The notes under the pieces: generated by a model
Told to the model about the DNA's origin: nothing
Seen by the model: the letters and a program-made list of their open reading frames with translations, nothing else
Databases searched by the model: none
Program-made: the position numbers and the translations under genes
Shown here: piece by piece, positions 36,136 through 50,766 of the stretch
Layout: each line of letters begins with the position of its first letter
Position numbering within the stretch: the first letter of the stretch is position 1
Source: Acanthosoma haemorrhoidale
Lineage: Eukaryota; Arthropoda; Insecta; Hemiptera; Acanthosomatidae
NCBI GenBank assembly: GCA_930367205.1
Contig: OV884009.1
Location: 37,767,841-37,831,840, forward strand
DNA: 64,000 nucleotides
Reading direction: 5' to 3'

Positions 36136-38216
36136 ATGGTGTTGCTGGAGAATCATGCCGTAAGTTTATTAGCGATTAAATTTCTGTTAAATGAATAAGT
36201 TGAATAAATTGATTGAATAAATGTTTTTAATAGTTCCTCCATCAACTGAAAAAAATGTTTGCCAAAGCAAGAACATCGACATCAATCTCTATAAAAATGA
36301 GAAGATGTAAGTTTATTTTATTTGTTATTCATGTTTTAATGTGTTCAGGTATATAATTGTCTCTATTCTATATTGTAGACAAGAGTAGGAACTCGAGTTC
36401 ACCAAAGGATGGTAGTAAAACCCCTAAACCTCAGGAGTTTAAGTGTCTAATAAATGCTAAAGTAGGTAAAAAGAAGATATCTACAATTGTAAGTATTTGT
36501 TTATGAACTGAACATTTTAAAAGATATAATATAATCATACTGAACTTATTTCCAAGTGTGAGTTGTTTTCTTTGCCTCATATTCAAGAAAACCTTAATAA
36601 CTTTAGAATAAACACTTTAAAGTTTAAAATTTACACAAGTTGCCATTGACATTAACTTGATACATTTCCCCTTCGTACATAAATGTTCCATAAGATTTCA
36701 TGTACGCTCTTTATTCAACCCATTTTATATCCATCTGAAATAAATAAAGAGCGACAGAGAGTAATTATTGTAACAATTTAAATGATAAGATTTGCTGGAT
36801 TGAATCAACTAGACCAAGGCTGGTCATAGTTTATAATCAAAGAGAACTTTCTTTGAGGCAAGCATTTGTTCTATAGTGTGATCTTGCAGAACAAAAATAA
36901 TTGCTTTTGGACAAAGATACTGTTACTGTCAAGGACTGTGTTCCTGATATCCTATGATCAGAACAAGTCAAAATAACCCACAGTTAGTTACCTCACTTTT
37001 CAAGTGTCAAAAGCACCGACTTGTTTAAATTTCGTTGAGTGTCAGTGTGGCTAAAAAACTTTGAAGTAACTTTTTAACTTAAGTAACTTTGGTTCATATG
37101 TTATCATATTTATGTTTGTTGGAAACAAACTCCTATAACATAGAGTTCTCTTGAGCCTTCTCCATACTAGGATTATGTTTGATAAAACTATATTCTGTTA
37201 GAAGCTGTTATGATAGGAAAAATTTTATTTATGAATTGATATTTTACTGATAGTTTGTTTAAGGAGCTAATAAAATGATGGGAAATGGTACATGATGTGT
37301 TATCATGATAAATTATACACAATTGAAACGCATGTCGTTTTAGCTTGAGACAAAGGTCGAAATATTGTACATTTTAACATATATTTATATAAATTTTCCA
37401 AAAATTCAGCCTTACCCTCAGCTAAATATCATCTAAAAATCACGAATGGTACCATTATGAGGCAAATTTAGGGAAACAATAGAGAATAGTAACTTAAACT
37501 CCATCACAAATTTCATGAAGAGGCAAGGCTTACACTCCTAGTGTAGGCTTCCTAAGGCTACCAACAGTGTTGAGGCACTACTAAAATGGACAGAGCTAGG
37601 TTATATAATCTCTCTAGGATTATTTCACTATTATTTTGACCTGATTACTTAGCGGCTACTCATTTTTCTTTATAATGCACAGAGAACCCTGATCATCAGA
37701 CCCATCCTACTTAAATGAGCCGCATACCAAACTTAGTTATCCATAATTAGCAGTCCGGGGAGTTAAATCACTTTGTCACGAAGACTGCAAATTATAATAA
37801 TTATATGCTTTCTTCAGTAGTAAATTCCTTAAACCCTTTTTGCCGAGGACTTCATATAAAGCGCAGAACTATTATGAAACACGTCCCTCTTGTTTTAGGA
37901 GAGAGTAGCTCTTGTCTGATCTTTGCCCAAACACAAACTAACTTAGCTGACAGCTAAGTGGCTATCTTTCATCCCCATCACAATAGATCATCATTTTGTT
38001 ATTTTGTCAAAAATTAATTTCTGTAATATTATATTTTCCTTAATTTTATTAATTAGTCAAAAATAATAATAATTTTTCATAATCTCTATTTATTTTTAAT
38101 CTGATTTTTATTGTCAGGTGGATCCACAACAAGATGACAAGAAATTCAAAAAAAAGTATTGTATTGTGTTAACAGAGAGGATGATTGGAATGAAACAAAA
38201 ACGGAAATTTAAATGA
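36136..38216 (+). CDS. SRP14: Signal recognition particle 14 kDa protein, copy 3
   Basis: Exons 36136-36159, 36234-36306, 36379-36488 and 38118-38216; intact and read as identical to copy 1. Confidence 0.93.
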
Positions 38217-40285
38217 TGTGTATTAATTGATCACAAATAACTTGTCTTCATTTAATTTCTTATTTGTTTTAAGATGAGTCTACATTTTATTTTGATCATA
38301 TTGTAAATTTATTTGTACATTTTTTTTTTATGAGAATTATTTTTTTTATTGTATTTTATAAGAAATTTTTTTTTTATGAGAATTATTTTTTTTATTTTAT
38401 GAGAATTATTTTCCAAAAAAAATGTGAACCAAGCCAGGATAAGGCCATGTTTACTACCTTTAGATTGTGTTAGTTGTTTATTTAGATTTCCCGTTCAGTT
38501 GAATAAAAATGTTTTATTTATATTTGTTTTTGTAAAGTCCTTTATTTTTAAAATTACAATTTGTTTATCCAGCATTAATAATTGTAATTTAAATGCTCAT
38601 TCATACCTTATACCTAATATCAATCACTCAATATATACAGTTCACACTCATACAATATATAGGCATAAAATGTTCCCATACAAAATCAATATATTTAAAA
38701 TCTGAATACTGCGATTTTAAATAAATTTAAGAATTATTAGCGAAACAGAAAAATTACTACTCCTTTAGGTGTCTGTCTAGATACTCTACTCTACTATTTG
38801 AATTATCTTTTGATCTCCCGGGAGTACTGCTATCTCTCCTTCCTGTAGTGTGCCTTGTTAGCTCTGAAGACATTCTAATTATCCAGACAATTGAAAAGTT
38901 TTCTATATAGACAATTTTAGACTAAAACTCAATAAACCAGCATTCTTCTTTCTCATTCTCCCTCTCTAAGTCATGCCAATTATGGATGTACTCTTTCCTT
39001 AGCCTCTAAGATTCCATTTTATGTTTTCCTCACATGGTCTTTAATGCCTCCCTCTTTTCTTCCATATGTTTACTTTCCACAATTTTATAGTGGTGTCGCT
39101 ATTCCTATCTTTTGTTGTTGGTACCCTTGCATTAGTCGGAATTGTTCTCTATCCAACATTGAACCTATGCCTCAGACTTGTATCAGAAGAAAGATGGATA
39201 TCGAGTGATTTTTTTTCTTTAGGGGAACCACTTCCTGAAGATAGAGAAGTACTTCCTATGTATGATATTTCTATGACCACTGTGTCAAGAATTTTGTATT
39301 TAATTTTAATATTTATTATACTTAATTGATTCATTTAACCTTGATACTTCTGACAGTGAATTTTGAGGAAATTTATCTGACTCTACTTTGTAACCAATGG
39401 AATGAGAAAAGAGCCAGTATAATATTATCCTAAGTCTCAATAAAAATCTTCTAACAGCAACAAGATGAAAAAATAAAACTTATAGGAGCTAAAGCTCTAC
39501 AGAAACTATTACCTTGTAAAAAAAAAAAAAAGGCATTGTGTAGTTGTGAATCAAAGGAGCATGTTAGGTATTTATTCATTAATCTACTTACACAAGCACA
39601 ATATGGAAAAGAGTTAGAGCTGGTATCACCTGTTCTTGTTACTTGAAAGTAACAGGAAATCAGGAGTCTGATCTATTCAACTATACTTCAACCTACCTGG
39701 TCCTTTGGTATAGATGTCCAGGTGAGTGCTAAGTTCTCCAATATTCTTCCAGCGATAGGACATCCTCCACCAGATAGCCAATGGGCCGTTCCATATCAAT
39801 AACCATACCTTAACCTATGGGTGGCCGGCCAACTCACCCAGGATTTTTTTTTTAAATTTATCTGATCAACACATAGGCCCACGTGTGATTCGGTAAATGT
39901 ACAGGAAAATTGGCAAATGCTAAAGTGGCAGTGCACCTCTAATGACAAAACGTACAAGATGTATTGAAAACCCCCCACTAAGTTAACGCTTGAAAACTGT
40001 GAAGATTGCATCCCTCTTTTAACGCGCATTTATTTGTTTTGTTTTTTCTAGAATATGTTATAGTACTGGTTGTTTCAGTCTTGAGATCAGATTCCATTAA
40101 AAAAAAAAAAAAAGAAAAATAGCGTTATCCAGGCAGCAATTAATATTCAAAAAACAAAGTAATGAGTTTTCTTTAATAATAAGAGCTTCTTATGAAATCT
40201 CCTTGCTCCTGGCACATGAAAAATGAAAACATACGGAGATGGATAGCAAGTTATCAAACCCAGCTCAAAAATATTTGTAAAATCA

Positions 40286-41431
40286 GACAAACCATTTGAA
40301 AATTTCAAAATATCGTGATGCGCTGGATTGATGAGATGGAAGAATTTCGCTGGTAATTTTTCTTTGGCTTTGGACAAAAGTTACAACTACAAATCGTCTG
40401 CTCAGATGTTTGGTTATGTTCTTATCACCAACGAGACTCTTGAAACACCCCTTGACCTCCGTCAACTACGAATAACGACTATAGGAGAAGATGTGTTCGA
40501 AGAACTAAAAATCTCTGTTGTAGGATAAAACTTGGACTGGCCAAAATTAAATGGCTTTTACTGTGATAGGGCTCCTGTCATGGTAGGTAACAACAAGGGT
40601 TCTATTGCACTATTTGAAAAGACCTCTTCTAAAATATCATGGCATTATTCACCACGAAGGATTGTTTTGTGCAAAGGAACTGCAATTATATTCTGTCCAA
40701 AAACTAGTGGTCGACTGTATAGATAAAAGATGGGCTCGTGACCTCAATCGCAGGAAATCCCGGAAAATGTTGGAAAAAGACTTTGAAGAACATGGGGAAC
40801 TAATTCCCTATTACGATGTTCGTTGGCTCTCAAGAGGAAAGGTTCTGGAAACTACGCAGTGATGTCACAACTTATCTAAAAGAAAATGAAGAACTTCATC
40901 ACATCTTTCCCCTCCTTGAATACAATGAATGGCTTTGGGATCTCGCTTTCCTCTGTTAGATGACTGCTTGTCGAACTACATACCTAAAGTTGATGAATAC
41001 TCGATTGGAAGGTTAATCGAATTATTTACCAATAGTTCTGAAATCTTGCATTGTTCGAGGCAAGGCTGAAAAGCGACTGTCTCATTTCCCTTGCATGCAC
41101 AATGGTTAACACGCTGGTCAAACTGTAGCGGATCCTGACTATGAAAAATCAAAAATTGATCTCTTCTTCCATCCTTCAAGAACACCAAAATATGCTGAGA
41201 TTATGACTAAAAATGAATCACCGGATTATCTGGAGGTTTGGAAGTTCCTAAAAAACGAAGAGCTCCCTTTGTTGCGCGATTTCGCTCTCCTATCTATAAG
41301 CTTGTAGTTTTTTAATAACATATCGATGCGAGCAATCGTTCTCTAAGATGAAATTTATATAAGATTACAACATTAACCGACTCTCATTTGATCAAAATAC
41401 TTTGGCATCGACAGCGGAGTCTTCCAACAAT
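40286..41431 (+). pseudogene. Decayed hAT transposase, copy 3
   Basis: Same sequence as 16310-17455. It is followed by the shorter 11-base G run and the type 2 junction. Confidence 0.85.
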
Positions 41432-41825
41432 GAATAGTTGATAAATACTAAACACTTTTAATATAAGTATGTGTGTGGGGGGGGGGGTTGGCCTGCCCGA
41501 GTTAGTGAAACTATGAATTGGACCGAAAAAGATTGGCCACCCCCTCCCCTATACCTTTTGAATGTCTCTCGCTTTGGGCTCGTCAACTATTTTTTTTTTT
41601 TACTGTAACTGCCGAATATGAAATTTTAGAGATTTTAAGACATTGAAATCGATGATTTTCCATAGCCAAAGAGACCTGGGAAATTTTTGAGTTAGAAGGT
41701 GATTTTCTTTGTGGGAATAATTCAGCGATCTAGAAGGAGTCTTCAGTGTAGACTCTCTACAGCTGGTCTTCACCAATACTTCATTTTCTTGGTCAGCCTC
41801 CACTGGCTCGTATCCGGTGATGCGG

Positions 41826-41831
41826 ATTGAT
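41826..41831. other. Type 2 junction filler, first occurrence
   Basis: GATGCGG (to 41825) is joined through ATTGAT to AATTTATGCAAATT, the equivalent of 8525 onward. The six bases match neither flank's source continuation. The result is a 9.33-kb period. Confidence 0.88.
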
Positions 41832-42059
41832 AATTTATGCAAATTATGTGCTACATTTATGTATATATATAAATTTATTTTTTCATATATTTATTTGCAT
41901 TGTTTTGTATGATTATTACAAACAACATTATTAAGTACTGATCAATCATATATCAATAGTCTATATTTTATACCAACTGTTTTAAAAATGGTAATATATT
42001 TTTTTACAAGCATAATTGAAAATGAAATGTACTAGATCTAGATCTTTGCTAACATAGTA

Positions 42060-42686
42060 TAGTCCAGGCAACTTAGGGCAAAATGATGACGATTCGAAAA
42101 AAAAAAATGATGTAGTTCTGATTTTTGATACAGTCTTTCGGGGGAGTGTCCTATACAACATACTAAAAGTCCTCGAGGGTTCTTATACTTAATAACACTT
42201 AATTCATGCTCATGTGGTATGTAGTAGTTACTCATATTATGCTTCTATGTTATATGTATACAACATTTTTCATTTTACCTAGTATTGATGTATTTATTAA
42301 AAATCCTTTGCTTTGTTTAATATTAATTTTTTACTTTTTAATTAATCAATCAAATTAATTTTTTTCTGATTTATAAATAACTTTAATAAAAATGGTGAAA
42401 ATTCCTGTCTTCTAACCTCCTATCTCCTAATCCATTGACCCAATGGAAAAAAAATAATAAATTGTTTAGTTTAATTTTGTATATAAAGTAATTTTTGCTA
42501 AAATCACTAATTTGGGAGATATTTGAGAAAAACCAAAAAAAAACTATCTTAAAACAGGCCCGTCCTTGTTCTCACCCCCTACCCTTGAGGACGTTTAGTG
42601 TGTTGTACAGGACACTCCCCGCAATAACTGTACCAAAAATCAGAACTGCATCATTTTTTTATATTTTTCCTTTGTTGCCTGGACTG
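42060..42686. repeat. Long inverted repeat, copy 6
   Basis: Equivalent to 8750-9376 with the G variant at 42686. Confidence 0.85.
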
Positions 42687-43749
42687 GTATTATACAAATA
42701 AATAATGTGGATCCTCAAGTGCTCTTATAGTTTGAAGGCTGATCTCATCAGGAGAAAAATTACATAAGTTGATTTATGACCATTATGAAGTCAATTGAAC
42801 CAAATATCAAAACTTTGAATAAACTTGTTGCTTATTTACATTTCAAATTCATTTAATAATTTCTGTTTACATAATTATAATAATTAAAACTTGTATATAA
42901 ACTCTTGGTATTTAAATATCATATTATAAATTTTATTATTTCAAATTTGAATGTAATTTTGTAATATGTATTTTAATTGGTAATCAAAGTTCATATTTAT
43001 TTAACTCTTGGAGATCACTATTTAGCCCAAATTACGCAGTTAATGTTGTGATAAAATATATTTAGTCCATTTAAAATGGATCGATGGTATGAGTACATAT
43101 CAATATAATATATGTATAATTCAAGAGAGAAAGAGATATAGACCGAAAAATTATTTGTAACATGAGTCTCAAAATAATAATTAATAATATTTTCTTAACA
43201 TATTTATTGTGTCATCTCTTCAGTGTCACTAATGAAATTTGTTGTTTACTTATTTAAAAATTGTAATGAAAGTATTTATTTTTTTATGTATAATAATATC
43301 ACACAAAATATACCGTCCTTTAGATATTAAAAATATTCGTTGTTAGTTTTTTTCTTAAGAATGTTCCCATTGTAATCACGCTAGACCCAGTTAAATTTAA
43401 TGGTAATTAGTCTATTGAATTCAATTAATCTAATTTTTGAAGGAAAACAACCTTCTGGTCAAATGTAGCGCCTCTTCTAGAAAAACCTTGTTTTCTAATT
43501 CAAATATTTAGTTCAGGATTTTATTTGGGGTTTGTTGATTTTTTTTCAAGGAACCCCTATGTTTTCATCCTTGTATCAGTCTGTATGCTCTGGTATTTTT
43601 TAGTCCCCTATTAAAGCTAGAGACATGAAATTTTACTTGGAGGTTCCATTTGACACAGCTTGAAATGCAGCTCTGGTCAGGGTTCACTCAGCCTCAAGAG
43701 GATAAACGAGTAGAGCTCTATCTTCAATAAAAAAAGTAATGAGTCCTGG

Positions 43750-44240
43750 TTAGATAACCCTACTGATTCACACTTTAGCATCCAACGTCTTGGTGAAATC
43801 TTTCATCCTGAGTTTTTAGGGAAGTAGTTCACATGCAGGTGTAAAAACTGAACTTTCAATGTCATGATGCAGCCTTGAGCTTTATATACAGCTAATTCAA
43901 AATGTTTTTATAGTCTGGGTCTGCTGTATTTTCCAAAAACTTCTGGATTACATCCTTGAAAGAAATACATGATCCTTCTTCAGTGTCATAATTGAATCTG
44001 AGAACAAGGGATTGGTCAAAAGTTCAAAGTATGGCAGGTCCTTTAAAAACTCTTTCTTTCAGCTTGACTTCAGACAGTTTTGGGATTTTCGAACACACTT
44101 GTTGGAAGCATTCTTCATCTTTCGACAGAGATTTTATATCCCAAGTTTCAAAAGGAACCAGCTGTGAGTCTAGACCAAAGTGGAGTTCACTCCTACCTCT
44201 CCCTTTCACCATCCCTATACCCCCCACCCCTCCCCTCAAA
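43750..44240 (-). pseudogene. Decayed repeat-associated ORF, copy 4
   Basis: Same as 10440-10930 except for a private G at 44168. Confidence 0.55.
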
Positions 44241-45470
44241 ACAAACCCCTAATTACTCATACATCATATTCCAGTCTCTTTCTAAAAAACAAAAGTAAAT
44301 GAGAAATCATTCTTCGATAGAAATTTCAGGGTCAGGAATACCTTACCAGATTTACCAGAAATATCACACAAAATGATAACCAAAAAAGGAGTTTTGCAAG
44401 TGAACCAGACTTGATGGAACTTTTTGAGTATTTTTCCTCGTTTCAGCGGCCAAAAATGTATAAGGAACTTACAAAAAATAAAATGTAGTTTTTGGTTGCA
44501 GATCTGTAGAATTAGTCAAGGAAAAAAATATGCTGGCAGCGTTGGGACTTCTCCATTATCTAGTCAGATGGTAGGGCCCCCAACTAAACACTGGGGAGGA
44601 TCCAGTCCCAGTCCTGAACCTGTCAGTTATCTTCTTTGGGTAATAATTACTAACTACTATGCATTGTCTTCATAGGATAGGAGGAACTGAAAAAACCTAA
44701 CAACTGAAAGCCGAAAAAGAGTTGTTGACGGGAATAAAGTTCCATAGATCAGTCAAGAAATAAGATAAAGCTTAAGATAGTTTTCTTTATGGCCCTACTT
44801 TATGGGATCTATTGTTATAGCATTTGGTAAAAATTTCGATTTAAGAAGGTTATGTAAGAGGGGGTTTTTGTGAAGCTGGTATGATGAAGGAAGAAATTTT
44901 TCGTGGGGGGGGGGTTAATAAGAAGAAAACAGCTAAGCACTGCAGATTAAGAAGGATCTGTATTGTTCACGTCGTTTTAATGGGATGTATCCCCCTTGCT
45001 TATACCACTGTCCAGAAAGTATCCTTTAAAAAGGGCAAAGGGGGGGGGGGGAAGGGCATAATTTAAACAGTTTTCCAATTTGTACCTTTTATAATAGGTT
45101 TAATCATAGCATGATTTTAGAATTAATTATCATTTACAGTTTTATAATAGTAAAGAAACGAACAAGTGTAACAAATTTTCATAGTAACAACCAAACCGGT
45201 ATTTATCGGTTCTGGTGGTGTCTCGCTACTAACGGTTAGTTTCATATTCAAGATTAATTTTTTTATTTGATTTATTCCGTACTAATGTTTTTATCATTAC
45301 ATTAGTTAATTAACAGCTAAGGATTATTCCTTAAGCTGTAAAAAATAATCTGGTTCTCAAAAAGGATGTGGCAGTCGTGTATGCCGCGAAGGTTTCCTTA
45401 CGTTGAGAAGGTTCCTTTGATTGTTCTCTTTCTCCCTAAGGATATTTACACGACCATCAGACTATTTAAT

Positions 45471-47551
45471 ATGGTGTTGCTGGAGAATCATGCCGTAAGT
45501 TTATTAGCGATTAAATTTCTGTTAAATGAATAAGTTGAATAAATTGATTGAATAAATGTTTTTAATAGTTCCTCCATCAACTGAAAAAAATGTTTGCCAA
45601 AGCAAGAACATCGACATCAATCTCTATAAAAATGAGAAGATGTAAGTTTATTTTATTTGTTATTCATGTTTTAATGTGTTCAGGTATATAATTGTCTCTA
45701 TTCTATATTGTAGACAAGAGTAGGAACTCGAGTTCACCAAAGGATGGTAGTAAAACCCCTAAACCTCAGGAGTTTAAGTGTCTAATAAATGCTAAAGTAG
45801 GTAAAAAGAAGATATCTACAATTGTAAGTATTTGTTTATGAACTGAACATTTTAAAAGATATAATATAATCATACTGAACTTATTTCCAAGTGTGAGTTG
45901 TTTTCTTTGCCTCATATTCAAGAAAACCTTAATAACTTTAGAATAAACACTTTAAAGTTTAAAATTTACACAAGTTGCCATTGACATTAACTTGATACAT
46001 TTCCCCTTCGTACATAAATGTTCCATAAGATTTCATGTACGCTCTTTATTCAACCCATTTTATATCCATCTGAAATAAATAAAGAGCGACAGAGAGTAAT
46101 TATTGTAACAATTTAAATGATAAGATTTGCTGGATTGAATCAACTAGACCAAGGCTGGTCATAGTTTATAATCAAAGAGAACTTTCTTTGAGGCAAGCAT
46201 TTGTTCTATAGTGTGATCTTGCAGAACAAAAATAATTGCTTTTGGACAAAGATACTGTTACTGTCAAGGACTGTGTTCCTGATATCCTATGATCAGAACA
46301 AGTCAAAATAACCCACAGTTAGTTACCTCACTTTTCAAGTGTCAAAAGCACCGACTTGTTTAAATTTCGTTGAGTGTCAGTGTGGCTAAAAAACTTTGAA
46401 GTAACTTTTTAACTTAAGTAACTTTGGTTCATATGTTATCATATTTATGTTTGTTGGAAACAAACTCCTATAACATAGAGTTCTCTTGAGCCTTCTCCAT
46501 ACTAGGATTATGTTTGATAAAACTATATTCTGTTAGAAGCTGTTATGATAGGAAAAATTTTATTTATGAATTGATATTTTACTGATAGTTTGTTTAAGGA
46601 GCTAATAAAATGATGGGAAATGGTACATGATGTGTTATCATGATAAATTATACACAATTGAAACGCATGTCGTTTTAGCTTGAGACAAAGGTCGAAATAT
46701 TGTACATTTTAACATATATTTATATAAATTTTCCAAAAATTCAGCCTTACCCTCAGCTAAATATCATCTAAAAATCACGAATGGTACCATTATGAGGCAA
46801 ATTTAGGGAAACAATAGAGAATAGTAACTTAAACTCCATCACAAATTTCATGAAGAGGCAAGGCTTACACTCCTAGTGTAGGCTTCCTAAGGCTACCAAC
46901 AGTGTTGAGGCACTACTAAAATGGACAGAGCTAGGTTATATAATCTCTCTAGGATTATTTCACTATTATTTTGACCTGATTACTTAGCGGCTACTCATTT
47001 TTCTTTATAATGCACAGAGAACCCTGATCATCAGACCCATCCTACTTAAATGAGCCGCATACCAAACTTAGTTATCCATAATTAGCAGTCCGGGGAGTTA
47101 AATCACTTTGTCACGAAGACTGCAAATTATAATAATTATATGCTTTCTTCAGTAGTAAATTCCTTAAACCCTTTTTGCCGAGGACTTCATATAAAGCGCA
47201 GAACTATTATGAAACACGTCCCTCTTGTTTTAGGAGAGAGTAGCTCTTGTCTGATCTTTGCCCAAACACAAACTAACTTAGCTGACAGCTAAGTGGCTAT
47301 CTTTCATCCCCATCACAATAGATCATCATTTTGTTATTTTGTCAAAAATTAATTTCTGTAATATTATATTTTCCTTAATTTTATTAATTAGTCAAAAATA
47401 ATAATAATTTTTCATAATCTCTATTTATTTTTAATCTGATTTTTATTGTCAGGTGGATCCACAACAAGATGACAAGAAATTCAAAAAAAAGTATTGTATT
47501 GTGTTAACAGAGAGGATGATTGGAATGAAACAAAAACGGAAATTTAAATGA
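45471..47551 (+). CDS. SRP14: Signal recognition particle 14 kDa protein, copy 4
   Basis: Exons 45471-45494, 45569-45641, 45714-45823 and 47453-47551; intact and read as identical to copy 1. The upstream G runs differ in length from all other units, which marks this as a distinct copy. Confidence 0.93.
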
Positions 47552-49620
47552 TGTGTATTAATTGATCACAAATAACTTGTCTTCATTTAATTTCTTATTT
47601 GTTTTAAGATGAGTCTACATTTTATTTTGATCATATTGTAAATTTATTTGTACATTTTTTTTTTATGAGAATTATTTTTTTTATTGTATTTTATAAGAAA
47701 TTTTTTTTTTATGAGAATTATTTTTTTTATTTTATGAGAATTATTTTCCAAAAAAAATGTGAACCAAGCCAGGATAAGGCCATGTTTACTACCTTTAGAT
47801 TGTGTTAGTTGTTTATTTAGATTTCCCGTTCAGTTGAATAAAAATGTTTTATTTATATTTGTTTTTGTAAAGTCCTTTATTTTTAAAATTACAATTTGTT
47901 TATCCAGCATTAATAATTGTAATTTAAATGCTCATTCATACCTTATACCTAATATCAATCACTCAATATATACAGTTCACACTCATACAATATATAGGCA
48001 TAAAATGTTCCCATACAAAATCAATATATTTAAAATCTGAATACTGCGATTTTAAATAAATTTAAGAATTATTAGCGAAACAGAAAAATTACTACTCCTT
48101 TAGGTGTCTGTCTAGATACTCTACTCTACTATTTGAATTATCTTTTGATCTCCCGGGAGTACTGCTATCTCTCCTTCCTGTAGTGTGCCTTGTTAGCTCT
48201 GAAGACATTCTAATTATCCAGACAATTGAAAAGTTTTCTATATAGACAATTTTAGACTAAAACTCAATAAACCAGCATTCTTCTTTCTCATTCTCCCTCT
48301 CTAAGTCATGCCAATTATGGATGTACTCTTTCCTTAGCCTCTAAGATTCCATTTTATGTTTTCCTCACATGGTCTTTAATGCCTCCCTCTTTTCTTCCAT
48401 ATGTTTACTTTCCACAATTTTATAGTGGTGTCGCTATTCCTATCTTTTGTTGTTGGTACCCTTGCATTAGTCGGAATTGTTCTCTATCCAACATTGAACC
48501 TATGCCTCAGACTTGTATCAGAAGAAAGATGGATATCGAGTGATTTTTTTTCTTTAGGGGAACCACTTCCTGAAGATAGAGAAGTACTTCCTATGTATGA
48601 TATTTCTATGACCACTGTGTCAAGAATTTTGTATTTAATTTTAATATTTATTATACTTAATTGATTCATTTAACCTTGATACTTCTGACAGTGAATTTTG
48701 AGGAAATTTATCTGACTCTACTTTGTAACCAATGGAATGAGAAAAGAGCCAGTATAATATTATCCTAAGTCTCAATAAAAATCTTCTAACAGCAACAAGA
48801 TGAAAAAATAAAACTTATAGGAGCTAAAGCTCTACAGAAACTATTACCTTGTAAAAAAAAAAAAAAGGCATTGTGTAGTTGTGAATCAAAGGAGCATGTT
48901 AGGTATTTATTCATTAATCTACTTACACAAGCACAATATGGAAAAGAGTTAGAGCTGGTATCACCTGTTCTTGTTACTTGAAAGTAACAGGAAATCAGGA
49001 GTCTGATCTATTCAACTATACTTCAACCTACCTGGTCCTTTGGTATAGATGTCCAGGTGAGTGCTAAGTTCTCCAATATTCTTCCAGCGATAGGACATCC
49101 TCCACCAGATAGCCAATGGGCCGTTCCATATCAATAACCATACCTTAACCTATGGGTGGCCGGCCAACTCACCCAGGATTTTTTTTTTAAATTTATCTGA
49201 TCAACACATAGGCCCACGTGTGATTCGGTAAATGTACAGGAAAATTGGCAAATGCTAAAGTGGCAGTGCACCTCTAATGACAAAACGTACAAGATGTATT
49301 GAAAACCCCCCACTAAGTTAACGCTTGAAAACTGTGAAGATTGCATCCCTCTTTTAACGCGCATTTATTTGTTTTGTTTTTTCTAGAATATGTTATAGTA
49401 CTGGTTGTTTCAGTCTTGAGATCAGATTCCATTAAAAAAAAAAAAAAAGAAAAATAGCGTTATCCAGGCAGCAATTAATATTCAAAAAACAAAGTAATGA
49501 GTTTTCTTTAATAATAAGAGCTTCTTATGAAATCTCCTTGCTCCTGGCACATGAAAAATGAAAACATACGGAGATGGATAGCAAGTTATCAAACCCAGCT
49601 CAAAAATATTTGTAAAATCA

Positions 49621-50766
49621 GACAAACCATTTGAAAATTTCAAAATATCGTGATGCGCTGGATTGATGAGATGGAAGAATTTCGCTGGTAATTTTTCTTT
49701 GGCTTTGGACAAAAGTTACAACTACAAATCGTCTGCTCAGATGTTTGGTTATGTTCTTATCACCAACGAGACTCTTGAAACACCCCTTGACCTCCGTCAA
49801 CTACGAATAACGACTATAGGAGAAGATGTGTTCGAAGAACTAAAAATCTCTGTTGTAGGATAAAACTTGGACTGGCCAAAATTAAATGGCTTTTACTGTG
49901 ATAGGGCTCCTGTCATGGTAGGTAACAACAAGGGTTCTATTGCACTATTTGAAAAGACCTCTTCTAAAATATCATGGCATTATTCACCACGAAGGATTGT
50001 TTTGTGCAAAGGAACTGCAATTATATTCTGTCCAAAAACTAGTGGTCGACTGTATAGATAAAAGATGGGCTCGTGACCTCAATCGCAGGAAATCCCGGAA
50101 AATGTTGGAAAAAGACTTTGAAGAACATGGGGAACTAATTCCCTATTACGATGTTCGTTGGCTCTCAAGAGGAAAGGTTCTGGAAACTACGCAGTGATGT
50201 CACAACTTATCTAAAAGAAAATGAAGAACTTCATCACATCTTTCCCCTCCTTGAATACAATGAATGGCTTTGGGATCTCGCTTTCCTCTGTTAGATGACT
50301 GCTTGTCGAACTACATACCTAAAGTTGATGAATACTCGATTGGAAGGTTAATCGAATTATTTACCAATAGTTCTGAAATCTTGCATTGTTCGAGGCAAGG
50401 CTGAAAAGCGACTGTCTCATTTCCCTTGCATGCACAATGGTTAACACGCTGGTCAAACTGTAGCGGATCCTGACTATGAAAAATCAAAAATTGATCTCTT
50501 CTTCCATCCTTCAAGAACACCAAAATATGCTGAGATTATGACTAAAAATGAATCACCGGATTATCTGGAGGTTTGGAAGTTCCTAAAAAACGAAGAGCTC
50601 CCTTTGTTGCGCGATTTCGCTCTCCTATCTATAAGCTTGTAGTTTTTTAATAACATATCGATGCGAGCAATCGTTCTCTAAGATGAAATTTATATAAGAT
50701 TACAACATTAACCGACTCTCATTTGATCAAAATACTTTGGCATCGACAGCGGAGTCTTCCAACAAT
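49621..50766 (+). pseudogene. Decayed hAT transposase, copy 4
   Basis: Same sequence as 16310-17455, with the 11-base G run downstream. Confidence 0.85.

Larger units (their letters stand above)
30796..41825. repeat. Tandem amplification unit 3 (ends in type 2 junction)
   Basis: Starts like unit 2 but ends directly after GATGCGG at 41825, lacking the extra copy of the CPT2 last exon region. It carries G at 33352 where unit 2 has A, and an 11-base G run at 41477-41487 where units 1, 2 and 5 have 14. Confidence 0.95.
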
